This document shows, in pieces, positions 23,676 to 36,569 of a stretch of 64,000 nt of DNA (the first letter of the stretch is position 1; each line of letters opens with the position of its first letter). Source of the DNA: Acanthochlamys bracteata (taxonomy: Eukaryota > Streptophyta > Magnoliopsida > Pandanales > Velloziaceae); contig CM034141.1 in NCBI GenBank assembly GCA_019914995.1, positions 682,001 to 746,000 on the forward strand, written 5' to 3'. The translations under genes were made by a program, and so were the position numbers. The notes below the pieces were generated by a model. The model was not told the origin of the DNA. It made no database searches and saw only the letters and a list, made by a program, of their open reading frames with translations.

Positions 23676-24253
23676 CTAGCAAGGAAGGAAAGATAAATTT
23701 TTAGAAGACGAGTTTTAATTTTTTACACTCATAAAAAATAAGTTTCAAAAATTCTGTAAAATAGTAAAAAATTTATTTAAAAATATGAAATAAAAAATTG
23801 AAAGAAATAAATCCCAAACAGCATATAGAATTCATGAATTGCTATAGCAGCATTTCTGCTCTGTTTCTTTCTTTGTTCTTTCGAAGTAGAAGAATAATGG
23901 AATTTGAAACTAAAGAATTCTAATTTCCAAAACTTTGTCAGAGATAGAAACGAATTAACAAAGAATTATCATCCAATATTCAGCTCAAGAATAATGTAAG
24001 TTCACAGGGGGTCTGATAATCTTAAGAATCTAATGAACACTTACCAAAATAACAACTCCGAGCACCATACAGACCTGACCCGTACAGACCGAAGAAAAGT
24101 TTATACTTGCGCAAAATCAGTCGGCCAAAATTCCCCTATCATCACTACTCATTTACAGAAACACCTTGCTCGCTTGCAACCTGACAATTAAATACTAGCT
24201 CCTTGGTCCAAAAGGCAAGCATCCAGCTCTGAAGAAGAAGAAAGTCATCACCT
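23676..24253. other. Convergent 3' intergenic region
   Basis: Lies between the stop codons of the hydrolase (+) and ceramidase (-) genes. It must hold both 3' untranslated regions and terminators. An AT-rich repeat-like piece at about 23690-23820 resembles fragments of the window's dispersed AT-rich families. No gene is seen. Confidence 0.5.
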
Positions 24254-25721
24254 TCACTGCTTCTTTGGTTTTTGAACCTTGATATATGGGAGGAACCCTA
24301 GTGCATAGACGACACGCGGTTCCCAACCCAACTGCTGGGCACGGCAGAACATCAAGAATGTGTTTGCGAAGTAAGAGTTAAATCCCATAAACACATGCCA
24401 CCATGCATGCCCTTGAGGGTTAAAATACCAATTGGATAGTTTCTTGCACATAAGGCGATCGAACAGCCAACATATGCTTCCAATACAGATTGTAGCCACA
24501 TAGAAATGGGCAAGCCTCTTGGCAGCAGCATCTTTCGTGTGAATATAGTACTTGTACATTCGTGGAACACAGAGAAGACAAAGGCCTACATAGTGCAGCT
24601 TGAACCCCATTGCGGATCGTACAGCTGAATGGGCAACGGCGAATACAACGCCATATATGAACAAGAAAGTAGGCATAGTGCTCCTGTAGTGCCAGTCTGG
24701 TGAGTAGAGGACGTAAAGATAGAGGAGCATCTCCCAGACCATAGGTGTCTCATCACTCTGCTGCATTCTGGAACACCATCAAGACGTACATGTGAAATGG
24801 CAAGAATTGCAGAACACAAGGTATTACTATTGATGACCTGTACAAGGTCAATAAGAACCAGAATACCACCTTACTCCTACACGAGACTACTCCTAAAGAA
24901 AGCCACTTCTAATATATATGGGCAAACAGCAACCGTGCCTGAACTGAATTAACATGCATGCCATAGTAATGTTGCAAATAAAGCTCACCAGAGAATAAGA
25001 CCAATAATGAAGCAAAAGAATAGGCTCATTGGATGTTCATAAGCAACTTTGTGAGTAAAGGCACATGGCAGACAATAAACAAGATTAGAAAAGTGCTAAA
25101 ACTAGATCACATTGTCCATTATTGAACACAAGCTCCACGAAAAGCACTTTTCCATATATCACGATAAACCGTCTACCTAGCAAATTTGAAAAGAGCATGC
25201 AGTTTGGTTGATGAATACAGTCAATGTGCAGAGAAAGTAAAATGAACTTGATGATAGAAATATAGTAAAGGCAGGATAAAACAATCAGAAAAGTTACTCT
25301 ATAGAAAGCCAAATATAGAGTATGCAACACAATTGTGACTAGATGAGAGATATTTTTGCAGTAAAAGTATCCGATGTCTAAACCAAGATTTGCATGATAT
25401 TGAGAAACAAATATGTAGGAAAGGAAAACGTAAAAGACAAACTTAAAGGAGGACAAGAGAAACTCACACATGCTGCAGTGTGGCATGATATACCATACTC
25501 CCAATGGCCAGTATCATATTAGATATATGGAGGACAGTAAATCTCTTCTCAAACCTCTGTCTAATGGCAACCACCAGACCGATGAGTGCCAAAAGAATAG
25601 TGAGAACATTGGATAAAGCATTGTAAAACTCAGCTATATATGATGAATATGTGTAATTTTTTTCACACCACTCAGTCGACGTGACTGGTCCCCAGAAGCT
25701 TGACATCACCGTTTCTTCCAT
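24254..25721 (-). CDS. ACER: Alkaline ceramidase (ACER/YDC1 family)
   Basis: Seven-span ER/Golgi amidase that splits ceramide into sphingoid base and fatty acid; the Arabidopsis orthologue acts in sphingolipid balance and stress responses. 255 residues from exons 25468-25721 and 24254-24767, joined by a 700-base intron. The family's catalytic and zinc residues are present: GSMVYHATL (residues 75-83), the SDETPMVWE Asp motif just after the splice joint, and GHAWWHVFMGFNSY with its two His near residue 200. The C-terminus is PYIKVQKPKKQ; its lysines suit an ER-retention role (inferred). The ATG at 25721 starts MEETVMSSFWGPVTSTEW, the family N-terminus. A 5' leader intron is likely (separate entry). 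Confidence 0.93.
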
Positions 25722-27400
25722 ATTTCCAAGTATAGAAGATAGATGATATGTCTAAGTTAATGTGGAAGCAACCTCAAATTACATGAGCACCATAGACCAA
25801 GTTCACAGTGCTTAGCTGATCAACATTCGCTACTGCCTGTAAGAACACAAGAAAAATTGTACCCTTGTTAGGTAAACAAAGACTGCAATAACAAATTAAG
25901 AGCTCTGGATGCACGATATAACAATTCTGACTAAAACATGTAGCATAAGCTTGCAACATATGAAATTTTTCTTAAGAAACATATGAGCTGGTTGCTATCA
26001 GTTATCATAGGTTATGAAGCAAGGATGCAAAGACGCCTACTCCAAGAAGTATGTAAGTCCCCATATTTGCTTCTGCAATGAAGCGAAATTATATAAGGAA
26101 CAAGTTATGCGTATAGAAATGCATGTCAGGTTGCAGGTCGCTGATGCAAACAAAAGATTCAAGCTGACAGCCACAGGAACAAGAGATGAAACTTAGATAC
26201 TTCAAAATAAACCAGGATCATATGTCCATTCACAAATTGAAAGTGCAGTGTCAACCCAAATGCTCAACAATCTAACAGTGCATGCCAGTAAATTGCAGCA
26301 TCAAAAGCAAATACAACGATCAATAGTACAATCATGTCAATATGCCATGCTAGTAAAACGAACAACCACACAGCCTTTAAAAAAATATTACGAACTCATT
26401 CACCACTCTTGTGTGATATATGTTCATCACATCAAATGAGCGTGCAAGGCTACTATCGTGCAGCAGAAAAGGCTTAGAAAACTCCAACAGTCTAACAGAG
26501 AGAAGCCGAGCATGGCAGTTTAAATAAGATAAATGTATGTCAAGGTCTTGGAATTAGTATTGAATGTCCCTGACTAGTCTAACATCAAAACCCAATTTGA
26601 GGAGCGCTATTCTATATCGTACAGGAACTAATAGTAGTAATAAGAGGAAAAACTAAAGATGCTCCGCCCAAACATGGTTAACTAGTCTATCATCTGACAA
26701 CAGCACGAGGGCCCATCATATATCTACCCTTGCTAGTAATTCATCAGCTACATATTCTTGTATAAAGCTTTTAATGTCTTGTTATTTGATAGCAAAAAGA
26801 CTATTTCACATATTACCCAATGCTAGGAATACGACAAATTGATATTCAACATGTTAAAACATTGAATCAAGAAACAGTTAACCTCTTGCTGTATTGAACA
26901 CATTGAAATTATTTCTGCTTAACCATGAAGAAAAAAGAACAACATAACCGCAGAACACAACTGAAAAAAAAAACAAATCAGAAGACAATTATAACACTTC
27001 TAAATTCCATTATTACAACAAAAAATTACACTGCTTAATTCGAAACAAGAATCAGATCAAGAATCTAAATCATTCGCAGGCCTTTTAATAAATAAAAAAG
27101 GGGTACCAATTTGGTAATTTAAACAATCACAGCAATTCATCACCAAGGCTTGATCAAACTTCCACCATCCAACAATTCACTAACTAAAATTTCACAAAAC
27201 CAAATCAAATCAACAAACCAAACCAAACCAAACCAATCATATCAAAATCATAGGAAAAACCAGAGTCTTTCCATCACCAGATCTGAGGGGGAAAAACACA
27301 GATCTGAACGAAAGATCTCACCTTTGGTCTCCACAATGGTTGAATAACCACAGGAGAAGATAAACTCAAATCTTTTTCGCCGGAGACGGCGGCCGGCGGC
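25722..27400 (-). promoter_or_regulatory. Probable 5' leader with ~1.5 kb intron of the ceramidase gene
   Basis: On the minus strand a good donor (gaccaaag then gtgag, near 27320) lies just after a GC-rich patch (cgccggagacggcggccgg, 27378-27396) that looks like a transcribed leader. A T-rich acceptor (tgttcttacag, near 25838) precedes about 115 bases leading to the ATG at 25721. That last leader piece holds a five-codon upstream frame (MLIS then stop). No coding exon was found in the interval, so the leader-intron reading is an inference from splice signals. Confidence 0.5.
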
Positions 27401-28919
27401 TGTGGAGAAGTTTGAGATCGGGATGTTTCAAGAAAAAGAATAAAGAAACAGAGAGAAAGCGGCTCCTTGGTAACAGAGAAAGAGGAGCGGAATTTTTTGA
27501 CTTTTTTCTTAAAAATTTTTAATTTTTATAACTGTTTTTGTTTGTTTGGGTCCTTCGCGATCGAGTCTGAAAAAATAAAGTGGACTTGAATTGTTAATCG
27601 ACTTAGATTCGCTTTAGATTTTGGGCTGTATAGAAGTCAGTGAATATAGAAAGCCCGTGAACAGTAAATGGGCTACACAGGCTCGATTAGACAACTCTCT
27701 AAAAGTTTAGATATGAGAAGAACACAAATCTAGCTTTCTTTTTGTTGTGATGACTCTTCTAGTTCTAACAAATAACCCATATATATAATAAATCAAAGCA
27801 TGCTTTCAATTGAATAATATAAAATTTTATTTATCAAATTTTAAATTAATTGAACCACGAATCAAACTTTCATTCAATTATTTTATAAAAATAAAAACTA
27901 TATAATTTATAATTAAAGTTTTTTATATTAAATTAAATGTATTAGTATGTCTCTAATTTATAATTTTTTATATATAATAATAAAGATTAAATTTAAAAAT
28001 TATTTCTACCATAAGCATAAGAGTGCGGCAAAATGATCCCAAAAAAGAGACCCCAGTCTCTCTACATATATATAAACATAAAATTGACTCATTTATAGTA
28101 TTTTAAACTTAATTTTTATTATTAGATATAAAAAATTATAAATTAAGAATTTAAATGATAATATTTTAACTCAATCAAACAAAACGAATCGACCTTTATC
28201 CGTTCTTTTTATTAAAATTACATAAAAATAATAATAATAATATTTCTATTGATTAACTAATCAATAAGAAATATACAGTTAAAGTAGTAATAATAAATTC
28301 TAGCACATTATTTACATACTCATGAAAATGCTACCTAATAAATTAACATCAACACACAAAATTTTATTTGGAAAAAGAAAATCTTCAAACACACAAGAGA
28401 CTTTATGCTTGATTTTCTTATATTCCATTCTTAATTTCTAAATTAGGAGACAGCTTCATTTATCTATTTGTTGCCGGCCATTAGAATCGTCTAATGAATC
28501 TAATTACTAGATAGTTTAATTATCATTATCTATATATTTTTTACTCTCTTTAAGGTTTGCCACTAAAGTGATTGCATTGCTTTACAAGTCCATATTTGGT
28601 TACTTTTTAAATTAATTTGTACTTATTTTCATTAAAATTTTGATTTACATATTTTTTTTGCTAACATAATTATCAAAATCTTAATTTAGCTCCTAAAATT
28701 TTATTATTTTATAAATTTAATTAAAATTTCAATTTTGATAGTTTTAAACTGGCACACGTCTATAATAAAATTCTATATTATTCATCTAATTACTTTCTCA
28801 AAAAAATTTCAATATTATATTTTGCATTATTTCAGAGTTTATACATCGAAAGTATAGTCGAAACTTTTAAATATATCTATTTAAAGATAATCGTTGTAAT
28901 AATTTGATCACCAAAAATA

Positions 28920-29157
28920 GGAGACATTTGGAAATATTTATAAAATAGTACTTTTTTAAGATAAAAATATTTTTATTTTTTTATAAACAAATTTTATTTT
29001 TTTAATTTAAAATAAATAATAATATATTACATACAAAATTTTACTACGTAAAATTTTTTATATTTTTTAAATTTTTAAATATTTATAAAATATATATTAA
29101 AAAATTGAAATTAAAAATTAAAAATTATTTTTGTGATAAACATAACTAAACCGCCCC
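28920..29157 (+). repeat. MITE-like AT-rich repeat, family A
   Basis: Left end gacatttggaaatatttata; core aaatatttataaaatatat; right end gataaacataactaaaccgc. Order and orientation match the copies at 3926 and 15695. Boundaries are approximate. Confidence 0.55.
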
Positions 29158-29918
29158 AAATTTGTTTTTGTATCGAGAATAGGTATTAACTTAGTGCTTA
29201 ATTAATTTGCAAAATATGGATCAATTATTAGTTATATTTTTGTCAAAAAGTTATTTTAAAATAAAATATTTGAACGGGTTTGGGTTTGGATTAGTTTAAT
29301 TGGGTATGATTGGAATCTTCTGACCCGACAAGAACCGAGACATGCGCCGGTTTCTAGGATACCACAACGTTCTATTCGCAGACCCTAATTTTCCTAAAAT
29401 ATAATTACATGCCTTAAAATGTTAAACTAATTTAATGGTCTTGTTTTGCAAATATGGCTTAAATTTCTCTTAGTTTAATTGATAAGTAATTAAATGATTT
29501 CACATTAAAGTCTCGTTTAAAATTTTCACCATTTTCCAATTATAAATTTGAATCCTATAATTAATTTCTAATATTTCTGTTTTTCTTAATGATGTATAGT
29601 GTTTTTTTTAAAACATATATTTTTTTAAGTTTCTCTCAGTCACATATTAGATAAATTCAAAGTTTTCTAAAGATTATTAATTAAAATTGACTAGCATTCT
29701 AGTTTTTTATCTTTAAACTTAAATATTTGATTGAATTACACAATATTTAATATTTATATTGCCTAATTTAGGATCCAATTATACAAATAATAATATATAT
29801 TTTGTTAGATAAAGTATTTAATTTTCATAATTTATTATGCATGCAATATTCCAAATGAACTTTAGCAATTTAATTTCAAATAAAAGGAAAAAAAGGAAAG
29901 AAAAAAATTAATATGCTA

Positions 29919-29941
29919 TTCTATTCCATTCCATTCCATTT
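29919..29941. repeat. (ATTCC)n short tandem repeat
   Basis: Four near-perfect ATTCC units stand immediately before a family B-like element. Confidence 0.75.
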
Positions 29942-29955
29942 CCAAGCTAATCTTT

Positions 29956-30210
29956 GCTAAGGGCATGTTTTACCTTATATATAATGTGGGTGAAATGAGT
30001 TTTTTAAAAATTAATTTAAAAAATAAAATTAAAAATTAAAAATATTTAATAAAAAATAAAATTATATATTAATTTAATATTTATAGTACGTTTAAAAAAT
30101 AATTTTTTAAAAAATTTATTAATAAAAAAATTTTATTTTAATTTTTATATTTTTTTTAAATTAAAAACAAGTTTAAAAAAATGAGTTTGAGGTTCAGTAA
30201 ACACGTCCGA
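29956..30210. repeat. Family B-like element upstream of patellin
   Basis: The left end gggcatgttttac and the complement of the right end, cggacgtgttta, form an imperfect inverted pair of the same GGGCRTGTTT type seen at 21746. The interior is AT-only. It ends about 80 bases before the probable patellin TATA box. Confidence 0.45.
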
Positions 30211-30290
30211 CTCATCTCTAGGCTCTATGTTCTATTTAATTAATATTATCAATTTATTTTCTTTACTAAAATAATATAATCCCTCTTTCT

Positions 30291-30298
30291 TATAAATT
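30291..30298 (+). promoter_or_regulatory. Possible TATA box of the patellin gene
   Basis: TATAAATT follows a CT-rich patch, 180 bases before the ATG at 30471. A pyrimidine-rich leader with repeated CTCTCT follows. Positional inference only. Confidence 0.35.
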
Positions 30299-30470
30299 AC
30301 AAAATACCTACTTTCACCACAAAACATCTTATATTCCCTATTATGCAAATAAATCTCTTATAATAGGTAATGACAACGCTTTTTCTGCGCTTTCTCTTTC
30401 TCCAAAGCTCTGCTTGTATACTTTTTTTCTCTCTAAAAATCTCTAATTTTCCTTCTTTCTCTCTCTAGTC

Positions 30471-33400
30471 ATGGCGGAAGAATCACAGCAGAAGCAAGAA
30501 CAAGAACAGAAATCAACATTTGAACAACAAGAAGAAGAGCAGAAGCAACAAGAACCTGCCACGTCGGCAGTTTCCGGTGATCCAGCAGAGCAGCAGCAAC
30601 AGCACGAACCTGCTGCAACTGAAGCAGATATCGAAGCTGCAATGCCGACGCAGTCTGCTTCTTTCAAAGAAGAAAGCAACGTTGTTGCGGACTTGCCTGA
30701 TCCTGAGAAGAAAGCTCTTGATGAGTTGAAGCAGCTAGTGAAATCTGCTTTGGAAAAGAATGAGTTCAACCCTCCTCCTCCTCCGCCTCCCCCGGTGGAT
30801 ACAGCGGCGGAGAAGATGAAGAATTTAGAGAACAAACCCGAGAGGGTTACATTGGCTGATGAACTCACGAAGCCTGAAGAAACCAAGAAAACTGAAGAAG
30901 AAGAACAAGAACAAGAAAAACAACCCATTGCTGGTGAAGAATCGAAGAGCGAAGAAAAAGAAAAAGAATTGAAGATTGCTGAAGAAGGAGAAGAAAAGAA
31001 AGAATCTTCCATTGATCCAGTGATGGACAAGGAGGAGGAGGAGGAGGAGGAGAAGAGTTTGGCGGCGGAGGAAAGTGAGTTGCCTGTGAGCACTGTTCCA
31101 GTTGTGGTTGAACAAGAATCACCGAAACCCGCGGAGGAAGTAAAAAAGGAAGAATCGTTAATTGTTCCGGCGGTGGAGGAAGTAAAAAAGGAAGAATCTT
31201 TTACGTCTCCTGTGAAGGAAGAAGAGTTGCCGAAGCCGGAAGAGGCGAAGTTGGAAGAATTTGTTGATGCTCAGCCGCCAGTGGAGGGTTTGGAAGAAGT
31301 GAGAAAGGAAGAAATTTTCACGGCTCCTGCGACAGAAGAAGGTAAAAAAGAAGAATTTGTGGATACCCAGGTGCCGGAATCGTCCGACGAACTGAAAAAG
31401 GAAGAAACCTTTACTTCTCAGGCGATGAAGGAAGGTGAAAAAGAAGAATCCGGTGCTCAAGTGCCACCGTGTGCTGAAGAAAAGTTGATTGTTATTGAAG
31501 ATGATGGTGCTAAGACTCTTGAAATGATAGAAGAGTCTGTTGTTCCTGTCTCTGCAACACCTCTGGCAACTGAAACAGCTGCAGCTGAGCCTCATGCCCA
31601 AGAAGTTGTGGAAGATAATTCATCATCTGCTGGCACGACTCCGGCAGAAGAGTTCATATGGGGAGTTCCATTGCTCGGAGATGAGAAGAGCGACACTGTT
31701 CTGCTGAAGTTTCTCCGAGCTAGGGACTTCAAGGTGAAGGATGCATTCACTATGTTGAAGAACACAATGATATGGCGGAAACTTTTTGGAATAGAGTCAT
31801 TGCTTGAAGAAGACCTTGGCCTGCCTGAGATGAACAAGGTCGTTTTCATGCATGGTCAAGATAAAGAAGGCCACCCTGTTTGCTACAATGTGTTCGGGGA
31901 GTTTCAGGACAAAGACCTCTATGCAAAAGCTTTTGGTGATGAGGAGCGGAGGCAGAAGTTCATGAGATGGAGGATTCAGTTCTTGGAGAAAGGAATCAGG
32001 CAGCAACTGGATTTCACCCCTGGTGCAGTGTGCACTATGGTGCAGATCAATGATCTCAAGAATTCACCAGGGGCGAAGCGTGAGCTTAGGCAGACGACCA
32101 ACCAGGCGCTCACCATGCTTCAGGATAACTACCCAGAGTTTGTCGCCAAGCAGGTATAACGATTACATCAAACCTGATCTAGTTTGTTTCCTTATTGTTT
32201 TAACATTTTGTTCTCATGCTTAATTGAAATTCAGTATTGTTTCATAGTCGTGCTATAGTACTATGCTTTTAATTCTTATGGTTCAGTAGCATCACAATCA
32301 CATTGCTAGATGGTAGTATCATTTGATAAGGAAATTGGAAATGACAAGGTTAGCAATCTGAATTTTGTAAACGTGCAAAATTAATTCAGTGGATGGCATA
32401 TGTTGAACAAAGCGTTCTTTGTATTGCATGAGGCAGAGGATTATTGAAGGTGCACGATTTTTTCTTCTAAGCATTTAAGTTGCTTTTTTTTTCTGTCAAG
32501 AGGCAATTACTACATAGGGACCATTAGAGAACTTCCATGTCTTGTGCTCATAATTTGGTGTTCTTTAAAAGGAAAGTAAATTTTTTATAACTTCTTTGAG
32601 AATATAGACTAAATATAATCTGTATGCTTTGTTAAAAGATGCCACTCTCTTAGTCTTTCTTCCCCATGATATTTGTCATTAAACTGTAGCTATATTTTAA
32701 TGTTATTAATTTGAAGACCAAAAAAGCTCTGCCTGTTAGTTGGTGCTAGCATTTGGCATAATTCTGGCAGGGGATTTTTTGGTTGAGAAGTAGATTTGGA
32801 CTTATGATTGAAAATTGTTTTCTCTTCTTTTTTTCATCCTTAAATTCAGTTAGGTGTACCTTCTTATGGAGTTTATCATGATGTCGAGCTGTATTCCCTT
32901 ATTAAAAATTGAAATGGATAGTGATCCAATATTCTCTCTCTCCTTTTTTGAGTTAGGTATTCATCAATGTTCCATGGTGGTACCTGGCTTACAACCGTAT
33001 GATCAGTCCGTTCTTGACTCAAAGAACGAAGAGCAAATTCGTTTTTGCAAGCCCGTCGAAATCAGCAGAGACCCTATTCAAGTATGCGGTTATAAAAATA
33101 ACAAATGGATCTTTATGGTAGCCTCTTAAGACAGTTGCTCACTTTTTTCTTTTTTGTATACTTGCAAAGATACATTGCCCCTGAGCAAGTGCCGGTGCGG
33201 TATGGTGGCCTGAGCAAGGAGGATAATCCTGATTTTACCATTGCGGATGCTGCCACTGATATTACCATTAAGCCTTCAGGCAAGCACGTCATCGATATTC
33301 CTGTTGCTGAGGTGAGATACGCATTACAGTTGAATATCTCATGTCTTCTCAAATTATATTTCAACTCAATATTAACATGCTCGATTGATTTGTTTGTGAA

Positions 33401-33668
33401 CAAGCAGCCGTCTGATCTTGTTTGGGAGCTCCGAGTGTTGGGGTGGGATGTAACATATGGAGCGGAGTTTGTGCCGACTGCGGAGAATGGATACACAGTA
33501 ATCATTCAGAAGGCAAGGAAATTTACTTCTACTGATGAACCTGTATTGAGGAACACTTTCAAAATCGGTGAGCCTGGCAAAATTGTACTCAGCATCGACA
33601 ACACTAATTCCAAGAAGAAGAAGGTTCTCTACAGATCAAAAGCAAAGAGTTCAAGTGAAGCTGTATGA
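30471..33668 (+). CDS. Patellin (Sec14/CRAL-TRIO plus GOLD domain protein)
   Basis: Phosphoinositide-binding peripheral membrane protein of 736 residues; patellins act at the cell plate, plasma membrane and endosomes. Four exons: 30471-32153, 32957-33081, 33170-33311, 33408-33668. Residues 1-390 are acidic and low-complexity (Glu/Lys/Gln), with a Pro run near 103 and a degenerate tandem repeat around KKEESFTSP and KKEEFVDTQ at about 220-330. A short CRAL-TRIO N-terminal segment follows (FIWGVPLLGDEKSDTVLLKF, from 395), then the Sec14 lipid-binding domain at about 455-620 and a C-terminal GOLD domain at about 640-735 (LVWELRVLGWDVTYGAEF). The long acidic arm resembles PATL3/PATL5-type members, but the paralogue cannot be fixed by eye. 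The ATG is the first in a CT-rich leader. Confidence 0.93.
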
Positions 33669-34166
33669 ACGAGACAGACTGCTAACCAAGCCCAATTGAT
33701 CTCATCAACGGAAAGGGGAAAAGCCAGTAAGACTTTAAAATGTACACCCGCTCGAGTTGCTCTTGGAAACAAAGTGGGTCGAGGTTTTCTTATTCTGTTT
33801 TTTGTTTCTGTTTTGTCGTGTCTTTTGGATTCGTGTTTGTTAATGTGTTTATTATTTTGTTTAATTGTAGTGCATTGATTGTCTTGGTTTGAAATTTAAA
33901 GAGCTTTTTCGAAGGGAGGAGGAAATGGGGAACTAGAGCTTTTCCATTGCTAGTTGCTGTTCTGTACTGGTTATACTCATTCCTTCAAATTTTGAAGGCA
34001 TGTTTGTGAAGAAATACTTTTTACAAGTAAGAATGTTTCTATAGATTCATAAGTGGAAATCCTAGGTTGGAAATAACGAGGGTATTCGGCTGTAGATAGA
34101 CGCAGCGAAAATATAAAATATATTCAAAAATTTTGTGTAAGTAATACGAAAATTGAGACAAGAGTA

Positions 34167-34305
34167 AGTCTTTTTGAGGCATTATATATGAATAATTTAT
34201 TTCTATCTCTCATATTTGACGTGAGAATGATTCTTTCTCATTGCCTATCTTGTTCTATTTTCCAAGCAAATATCTTTCATTCATATATAATGCCTCAAAA
34301 AGACT
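34167..34305. repeat. Perfect 27-nt inverted repeat (foldback)
   Basis: The left arm 34167-34193 (begins agtctttttgaggcatta) is the exact reverse complement of the right arm 34279-34305 (ends aatgcctcaaaaagact), with an 85-base loop. The similarity continues outward imperfectly (caagagt on both sides). A transcript would form a long stem. It lies 500 bases past the patellin stop codon. Confidence 0.85.
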
Positions 34306-35079
34306 CTTGACCTTTCAAACTGTTGTTTTTTTATCTTCCCATTAATTGTCCGAATTTTTTAATCTTTCATCTTCTAAAAATTATTTCAAAGTCCTTAATC
34401 ATTGACTTTCCAACTTTTTTAGTAATAATTCGTCTTTCTTGATCCTTAGCATTCCAATATGAATGTATATTTAATTTATTACATTCTAATGAACCATTAA
34501 TTTATATAATAATTTTATAATTTCTAAAATGTCTGTTTTCCTATTAATAAAGTAGTCATATATGCGTGCTTTTCCGTTCATATGCAAGTGATTCAAAATT
34601 TGAGAAGTGAAGTTTTTCAAAAGATAGAGTTTAATTTTTGTATTTTAATTATTTTTTTAAGTGGCTTTGAAGTGAAGTTCAAAATTTTATTTTTTTAATC
34701 AGTTTACATTTTAAACATGTGAACCATTGAAAATTCTAACTTTTACAAAAAAATTAAAATTTTAGATATTTGGAACACGCTCTTACATGCGTTTGGTATT
34801 ATTTCTCTCCGTTTGGTGTAAAATTTACGGTATAAAATTTTTTTTATATATTTTAAATTTTAAAAAAAGGTTTTGTATGATCTGTTTTTTTCTTATAAGT
34901 TTATTTTACTGTAACTAAATTGTCTTAAAATATATTAGAACATGCTTTAAAACTCTGTTATGAGAATTGATGTTTTTGGTTAGCAATCATGAGAACCATT
35001 ATCTCAAAACTTTTTTATACTTTTTATTTTGTGCTGCTTCAAATTTTGATAACTGACCTCAAAGTCTTTGCATGTCATT

Positions 35080-35262
35080 GGCTTATAAAATAAAATTTTT
35101 TAAAATATAAAGTATTTTATTTTTTTACTTCTAAAAAATAATTAAAATATACAATAAAAAAATTTTATTACGTAAAATTTTTTAAATATTTATAAAATAT
35201 GTATTGAAAAATAAGAAATTAAAAAAAAAAAAAAAAACGTTTGGAATGTAATTCCGAACGAG
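35080..35262 (+). repeat. MITE-like AT-rich repeat, family A
   Basis: Core aaatatttataaaatatgta followed by a poly-A tract of about 17 at 35221-35237. The right end aaacgtttggaatg matches the inverted terminal motif of the family. The left end is unclear. Confidence 0.5.
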
Positions 35263-35865
35263 TGCAAAAACTTTGAGCAAAATAAAGATGGTATAATTTT
35301 GAAACTTTATAATCCTTCAACTAATAAATAAAAGAAACCTAAAAGATTGAGTTTTTATTTTGCAAGAGTAGAATTGGAGTAAAGTTTTTGGTTTGGGTAT
35401 TACTATACTTAGATCCAAATAAGTGAAAGGTTCTCATCCCCCAATATTTACTTTTTTTAACTTTTTGATCAATTGGAAATTTGAATTATTAATAATTTCT
35501 ATCCTCTCATTTATTTTTTAAATTTAAGTTTGTCTAACTCTTTTTACAAGAAAACTTAAATACCTTCTCATTTATTCTCATTGTTTTTTCTAGCTAAATT
35601 TCTCCTATCTACCAAAATATTTAAAAGTAATTATGAAATAATAAATTTTTAAAATAAAAAGTATTTAATTTTTTTTGAAAAATAAGTTTTTATATTAAAA
35701 ATAATTTTGAAAAATAGAGTTTGTAGTTGTAGTGAAAGACGCCCTTATGGGATGTGTAAGTTTGATTACTTCAATGAAATTAGTTTGACGGATGATAACT
35801 ACTTCTTATCCATACGTTTGTTTTTTGTTTTGTCTTGGTTTTTTTGGTTTCAGGGTCAACCACTT

Positions 35866-36015
35866 TTACACGTCTGGAACATTTTAAAATATAAAAAAAA
35901 GATTATATAGTAAAAACTTTTTATTATATATTTTATTAATTTTTAGATAAAAAATAAATTATTTTTTTAAATAACAATAAAAATATTTTATTTTAAAAAT
36001 ATTTCAAAACGCCTC
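35866..36015 (-). repeat. Partial family A repeat, inverted
   Basis: Left end cacgtctggaacatttta, right end atttcaaaacgcctcc. The AT core reads as the complement of the family core but is shorter than other copies. Probably a truncated or diverged member. Confidence 0.4.
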
Positions 36016-36569
36016 CTAATTTAATACGTGTTTATCTTGAAATAAATTCAGTATTTGAATTTTTAAATAATTTAAAAATTAAATTAAAAATTAAAAATGT
36101 TAATAAAAATTAAATTTTATAATAATAAGTATTATAATTTAAGTTTAAAAAATAAATTCTGATAGAAAAAAAAGTATTTTAATTAATTATTTTTTAATAA
36201 TATAGATTTGAAAAAATAAAGTTGGAATGATAATAAACACGCTGGAATAGATGACGACGTTTTCCCTATTTTGAAAATTATTAATTTTATTAGTATTATT
36301 GACGCATTATGAACCTAGTAGTGTTTATAAAATAGATTTAAAGTATTATTTTTATATTTACAAATTTACAGTATTATACTTTTATGAAGATTTGGAAATA
36401 CAAATAAATTTATATATTATAATTCTTATATGTATATTTATTTTCTAAATAAAAAATATTTTATTAACAATTTTAAAATAAATTTTATTTAACACTTACC
36501 GGCGTCTCTTATTATTAATTCAAAAGGTGCTTTTCATAAAGTACGAAAACCAGAAGCAAAAGCAACTTT

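Larger units (their letters stand above)
27400..30290. other. AT-rich intergenic spacer
   Basis: Separates the divergent ceramidase (-) and patellin (+) genes. No open frame resembling a gene is seen. It contains a family A repeat (28920-29157), a family B-like element (29956-30210) and a short (ATTCC)n run at about 29919-29940. Confidence 0.6.

Noticed and set aside
25085-25504. 139-residue minus-strand frame overlapping ceramidase exon 1
   Set aside because: It is mostly ceramidase intron 1 read in another frame; hydrophobic because the intron is T-rich, not because it is a membrane protein.
30443-31093. 216-residue open frame antisense to the patellin first exon
   Set aside because: It is Ser/Phe/Cys low-complexity, exactly the mirror of GAA/GAG-rich coding DNA on the plus strand; it has no family resemblance and no splice or promoter context.
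31158-31601. 147-residue minus-strand frame within patellin
   Set aside because: Phe/Arg-rich shadow of the acidic repeat-coding plus strand.
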